A stretch of DNA of 12,763 bases from Bisporella sp. PMI_857. Lineage: Eukaryota; Ascomycota; Leotiomycetes; Helotiales; Helotiaceae. Where the stretch lies: contig JAJSPD010000257.1 of assembly GCA_021307315.1 (NCBI GenBank), forward strand, positions 1 through 12,763, read 5' to 3'. The notes under the pieces are model-generated. The model had not been told where the DNA came from and searched no databases. It worked only from the letters and a program-made list of their open reading frames with translations. How positions within the stretch are numbered: the first letter of the stretch is position 1; each line of letters starts with the position of its first letter. Both the position numbers and the translations under genes were made by a program. This document shows, piece by piece, positions 9,132 to 12,763 of the stretch.

Positions 9132-9208
9132 CGAGCTTACGGCCTTTTAGCCTATTCGCTACGTCGCTACGCTCGAGTAGCTCATAACGGCTAAAAGAAC
9201 TTAGCTCG
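9132..9208. repeat. Nested three-tier inverted repeat in a GC island
   Basis: Three pairings are nested: CGAGCT (9132-9137) with AGCTCG (9203-9208); CTTTTAGCC (9144-9152) with GGCTAAAAG (9189-9197); GCTAC (9166-9170) with GTAGC (9177-9181). A further small GC stem (GCCC...GGGC) follows just to the right. About half of the bases are G or C, in otherwise AT-rich DNA. It could be a cruciform-forming relic or a structured RNA; it is not a tRNA. Confidence 0.45.
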
Positions 9209-9699
9209 CCCTGCGGGGCATTTTAAAGCTTTACAGACTTATAATACAAAATTTCAATAAATCAACAAGTGTTTTGCGAATATTTTGCGGGCGTAAATAA
9301 ATAATTTGCGGCCGCCAAAATGTCGCGTTAAAAGCAATTACGTAACATAACTTAATCGAAGTAAACATAAATATTCTACTATATTCAAACTTTAACTTTA
9401 CAAACAAAGAATTAACAAAGCGTATATATTTTTTTTATTACATGTGTATAGGCTTATTACGGGGTCGCAATAAGCTGTTATTATTATTTCCCCTTTTATT
9501 TTGTTCAGATTAATAGTACAATGCTTTTACTATAGCGCAATAAAACTTTTATTTTATATTTTTAATTTTTACTTCGTTGCAGCTTATTTGCGAGCTGCAG
9601 GTTTACTTTTTAATCCGTAGTTATATACTAATATTCAGTTTAAAATCATGCTACTAGCGATTTCGTTTTCGCTTTCGCTTTTTCGAAGCTCACTTTTTC

Positions 9700-9723
9700 T
9701 TTTTTTTTTTTTTTTTTTTTTTT
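9700..9723. repeat. Poly-T tract of 24
   Basis: An uninterrupted run of 24 T. Read on the minus strand it is a poly-A, which could be the tail of an old LINE/SINE-type insertion whose body would lie on the right, but nothing recognisable of such an element remains. A simple homopolymer is equally possible. Confidence 0.6.
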
Positions 9724-10267
9724 GTATGCTTTCAAGCTTATTTTCCTGCGCTTTTTTTTTCTCTAACTCTGCGGCGCTTTTTGAGCTCGCGAAAGTAAAC
9801 AGCAGCATTACAGTCCTGCGGAGCTTAGCTGTTGCGCGTTTTTCGGTGCTGCGAAAAAGCCATTAATTTTTTAGTAGTTCGACAGTCCGACTTGATAACT
9901 TCGAAACGTAGTTAAATACTTGCGTAAACACTGTAGCAGTTTTAGTTTGTGCTTAATGCGCCAAAAAAGCTAGACTGTAAACGAAGTGTATTGTAGTTGC
10001 CGGGCTGTTTAACGGCTTTTGTAGCAACTGCTATTATAATTCGGAAAGCAAGCGGTGCTTTTTTCGGTTAGTATATTATAAACAAACTTTTTTGCAGCTG
10101 TAAAACAGTTTGTAACTAACTAATATATAGCTGTTTTGCTGCTGCGCTAATTTTTCTGTTATTTTAAAACTTTTAAAATAAATATATATGTGCTATTGCA
10201 AAATATAAAGCTGTAACTAATATATTACAAACAAAAACAAGCGTTTCGTGTTTCGTTTTTTTTTTTT

Positions 10268-10375
10268 GCCGCTTTAAAAAGCGCGGATTTTAAAAACTGG
10301 CTCGGGTTTTACGCTTTGCGAACGTACTGCCGCGCGCTTTTACTTTTACATGCAGTTAGCCGTTTTTAAAGCGGC
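10268..10375. repeat. 13-bp perfect inverted repeat with a nested GC stem
   Basis: GCCGCTTTAAAAA (10268-10280) and TTTTTAAAGCGGC (10363-10375) are perfect reverse complements 82 bp apart. Directly inside lies GCGCGG (10281-10286), which pairs with CCGCGC (10330-10335). The 108-bp unit could fold into one long stem with a side bulge, as a small MITE would. No target-site duplication is obvious. Confidence 0.5.
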
Positions 10376-10659
10376 GAATGCAGAAAATAAAAACAGTAAA
10401 TTTTATAAAAAGTTTTTTACAAAATATATATATACAAGCTTAGAAAATCTTTGAATAAAGTTTTTGCGAAAGTTATAAATAAATAAATCTTTTTTTGGCG
10501 CAATAATACTTTAAATCGATATAGAAAATTGTAAAAAACTGATTGTATTTGTTTAGTACTTAATTTAGTTACAACGAAATGCAACTAAAATTCCGAATAT
10601 ATAATGTTAATAGTTTAACGAACTGTTAACGGGCTTAAATTTTTTGTTTTGCTATTTAG

Positions 10660-10895
10660 TGTTGGTATCACTCTCTGTGATACCTTTTTCGTATTGATGA
10701 CTTGCAATAGCTTAAGTCGGTTACCCACGGGGCACGTAGCACCGCGTTCTCAGCGCAGTGCTATATATGCTCGTTGTAGGTGGTTGACTTGTTTTGATTG
10801 TTTTAAGTTACGTTTTACGAGCGAGAACTTAAATATATTCAAGTAGTAGCCTGTGCGTTATGGAACGTTTATATGACTTTATACTAATATTGGCA
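10660..10895 (-). mobile_element. Copia 3' LTR (copy 2); right boundary approximate
   Basis: It starts on the plus strand at TGTTGGTATCAC (the ...CCAACA end of the LTR on the minus strand) and carries the hairpin GGTATCAC-TCTCT-GTGATACC at 10664-10684. On the minus strand a TATATA motif (near 10762-10768) could serve as promoter. The pol stop codon at 10968-10970 lies just to the right, the spacing expected for pol then 3' LTR on the minus strand. The other LTR end is not certain: GTTGCCAATATTAG near 10895 is the best candidate, but a clean TG start is missing. Confidence 0.7.
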
Positions 10896-10967
10896 ACTCT
10901 TTAAAAAGGAAGCCTAGAAACCGTGCTTCTTTTTGCTTTTTTGTACTTTCTTTTATTCTCGCTTTAC

Positions 10968-12763
10968 TTATTTTACAACTTTCAGATCTAGGTAGTTCGT
11001 GTCGATCAGTTGCTTCAGAGCTGTAGATGCTTTGCTTTTGGTCATGGAGTTAGCAGAGTTGCTGTTGCTATCGATCCACTTGACTTCAGTGATTTCTTTA
11101 CGCTCGTACGATTGGCGAAGACACATAATATTAATCATGAGGCGTTTCTCTTGCGTTGTGCCTAGTTTGACAAAGCACTCGTAAAGAGATTTGGAATCAG
11201 TACAAAGAATAAGAGGTAAGTCGATTTTTAGCACTTGCTCGATCGTAGTTTTAAGTGTAGCACTAATGTCGAATTCGTGGCTTATTGCATAGAGTTCGAA
11301 GGCTAGTACGCTTCTTGTGACTTTTTTACACTTGATTGAGAACTAATGGATAACATTGGCTTTGTGCTTCGCGTTTGCTAATACTACAACGTAGCTTATT
11401 TGCGAAAATAGGTCTTTGTTGTTAGCAAACAATGCATCCGTAAATACGATCAAGCGTAGTGATTTAAAGTCGAGGCGAACGTACGTAAAGCTTTTAGTTA
11501 GGTTGTCGATTTGCCATTGAATACGCTTGTTGAAAGCTGTAACGTTATTTTTTTGGGGACTGGTTACTTAGGCAGCGAAGAATAAATCAAAGAAAGCTTC
11601 TGGTTGGCACATTGAAGCTATATAAGCTTTTTTAGTTCGCTGAGCGACGTATTGCTTTTGGTCGACAGTACGTTGCGAATTACGCTTTTAGAGCTAGTAG
11701 TAAAAGTAGGCTTTAAGTCGACTAGGTTTAAGTTGTTGATTGGTTTTTTGAGTTATAGTGACGTTTTTTTGTTTTGTAAAACGTATAGTACAGTTATTGA
11801 ATTTGATTGGCTGGTCGACTGTAAAGTGCTTTCGATTTTTTGCGAAGAATCCGGCTTTTTCAAGTTGTTTTTGTTCAGCTGTTGCAAAAAATTGATCCGC
11901 AAGAAACAAAGTATTGTCGGTTTGTAAGCCGACTAAGCTAAAGCTTTTCTAGTTGTGCTACAGCAAGTATAGTCATAAGTTGATAGTTTTATTCCGAGTT
12001 TTTTGACGTGATAATTGTAGTACGTTTTGAACTAGTAGTTGCCGGCTTTTGGAACGCCGTACAAGGGCTTGATGACTTTCAAGATTGATCTTTTTTCGAT
12101 GCTTAGCTCAAGCCGAGTTCACGAGATGGCTTGATGTAGAAGTCTCGGTTTAGTTTCGTGATTGACTGAACGTAAGCTTGCGAGATGTTTTTTAAGTACA
12201 GCTTTGTGCTTGTGCTTTGAAGCATAGCTGCAATACAGAGAATCAAGCGTTGGCTTATACGTTGAATAGTGAAGGACTGAGTTAGTACTATGCTTTTTTT
12301 GTGGTTATTGTAAGCCTGAACGACTAAACGAGACTTCTCGAATGCTTTGTTAGTGCTTTTGTTTTTGATTTTATTAACGAACCGTGAATTGAAAAGTTTG
12401 GTGCTTGGTGGAACGTTTTTAAGGTTACTATTTCGAAAACGCTTTTTTCGAGTAAGTTTGCAATTTTTTTTTGTTTGACGTTTTGAATTGGTGATAAAGT
12501 TGATTGTCGTCGTTTGCAGAAATATAGTAACGTTAGTTGTATTTGCGTAAACGAGATGCTTACGAGGTTTGCTTCGTTGCCGTAGTTGATCTTGCTGTAA
12601 AAGTTGTGAATTGGGGGATTTTATAGAGACGTCGACAGTGATTGATTTTTTAGGTTGAGAATTTTTAGCTGGTTTAGTCAGTTTATCGTTTTTGGTTAAA
12701 TAAAACTTGACAATTGTGCTACGGAAGTTAGTAGAGCCGTTAGGCAAGTTTACTACGCAAGTT
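10968..12763 (-). pseudogene. Ty1/Copia pol polyprotein remnant (integrase C-terminal tail, reverse transcriptase, RNase H)
   Basis: On the minus strand the order is: frame A from the edge to 12103 (NLPNGSTNFRSTIVKFYL, then EKSRLVVQAYNNHKKS and ISQAYVQSITKLNRDFYI, the integrase tail and reverse transcriptase start); a second frame over about 12115-11950 (ILKVIKPLYGVPKAGNY); a third frame to 10968 (LQTDNTLFLADQ, then the RNase H core LCTDSKSLYE, LGTTQEKRLMI and LRQSYERKEI). Two frameshifts separate these pieces. Stop codons interrupt it at 12032-12034 (TAG where Trp is expected), 11694-11696, 11688-11690, 11568-11570 (TAA where Gln is expected) and 11343-11345 (TAG where Trp is expected). The Asp-Asp pair of the polymerase site reads Asp-Asn. 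Trp-to-TAG and Gln-to-TAA changes are C-to-T type and fit RIP. Gag, protease and most of integrase would lie right of the window. It cannot make a working polyprotein. Confidence 0.9.

Larger units (their letters stand above)
9209..10659. other. AT-rich region without a recognisable gene
   Basis: 1.45 kb with no credible coding frame and no tRNA seen. It is A/T-dominated with scattered short GC words (gcggccgc, gcgc, gctgc). Content that can be named: a TGCAGCT/AGCTGCA hairpin at 9578-9599, a poly-T tract at 9700-9723, the word TTTTGGCGCA (plus strand 10493-10502, minus strand 9957-9966; another copy at 9050-9059 lies outside this stretch), and a long-armed inverted repeat at 10268-10375. It most likely represents old transposon or spacer DNA eroded by RIP. 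Confidence 0.6.

Noticed and set aside
9648..9866. Plus-strand open frame with a long Phe run (72 codons)
   Set aside because: It is created by the poly-T tract in AT-rich DNA; no signal peptide or family likeness.
9240..10659. Mitochondrial origin of the AT-rich stretch with GC clusters
   Set aside because: It is flanked on both sides by nuclear retrotransposon sequence and holds no mitochondrial gene; RIP erosion explains the composition more simply.
10649..10846. Small plus-strand open frame of 65 codons
   Set aside because: It lies within the Copia LTR, whose non-coding repeat structure explains the sequence.
8500..12763. tRNA, rRNA or CRISPR in the AT-rich region
   Set aside because: No cloverleaf with a T-loop consensus, no rRNA motif and no regular repeat-spacer array was seen; the 30-bp periodic units are adjacent and degenerate, not a CRISPR.

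Overview
The window looks like nuclear DNA of a filamentous ascomycete (Pezizomycotina). The genes have short introns of 49-65 bp with GTGAGT/GTAAGN donors. The left two thirds encode a fungal type I fatty acid synthase (FAS) split into alpha and beta subunits. The right third is AT-rich transposon wreckage whose stop codons look like repeat-induced point mutation (RIP).

Layout. (1) 1-2430, minus: 5' part of the FAS alpha gene, cut by the left edge (malonyl/palmitoyl transferase piece, acyl carrier domain, ketoreductase; the ketosynthase would lie outside). (2) 2431-2698: a 268-bp shared promoter with two dyad-symmetric sites. (3) 2699-8499, plus: complete FAS beta gene in four exons, 1875 residues (acetyltransferase, enoyl reductase, dehydratase, malonyl/palmitoyl transferase). 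(4) 8512-8679: a well-preserved Gypsy-like solo LTR only 12 bp after the beta stop codon. (5) 8680-10659: AT-rich DNA with no gene, holding a Copia LTR fragment, a 30-bp-period repeat, hairpins, a microsatellite and a poly-T tract. (6) 10660-12763, minus: 3' LTR and broken pol of a Ty1/Copia element that runs off the right edge.

The two subunits would assemble into one alpha6beta6 FAS. The divergent arrangement implies co-expression. Primary FAS genes of filamentous fungi can also be arranged this way, so the layout alone does not say whether this is the housekeeping FAS or a specialised one of the HexA/HexB or StcJ/StcK kind, which makes a short starter acyl chain for a polyketide synthase. 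Divergence in sequence and the beta N-terminus favour a specialised pair.

The most striking point is that the acetyltransferase domain of beta has lost its usual GHSQG signature (GRSEG here), and the position of its catalytic His reads Asn. The second transferase domain of the same protein keeps both its Ser and its His. A second oddity is a charged Lys/Arg-Glu-Glu-Ala repeat that forms the linker in front of the acyl carrier domain of alpha. No tRNA, rRNA or CRISPR was seen.
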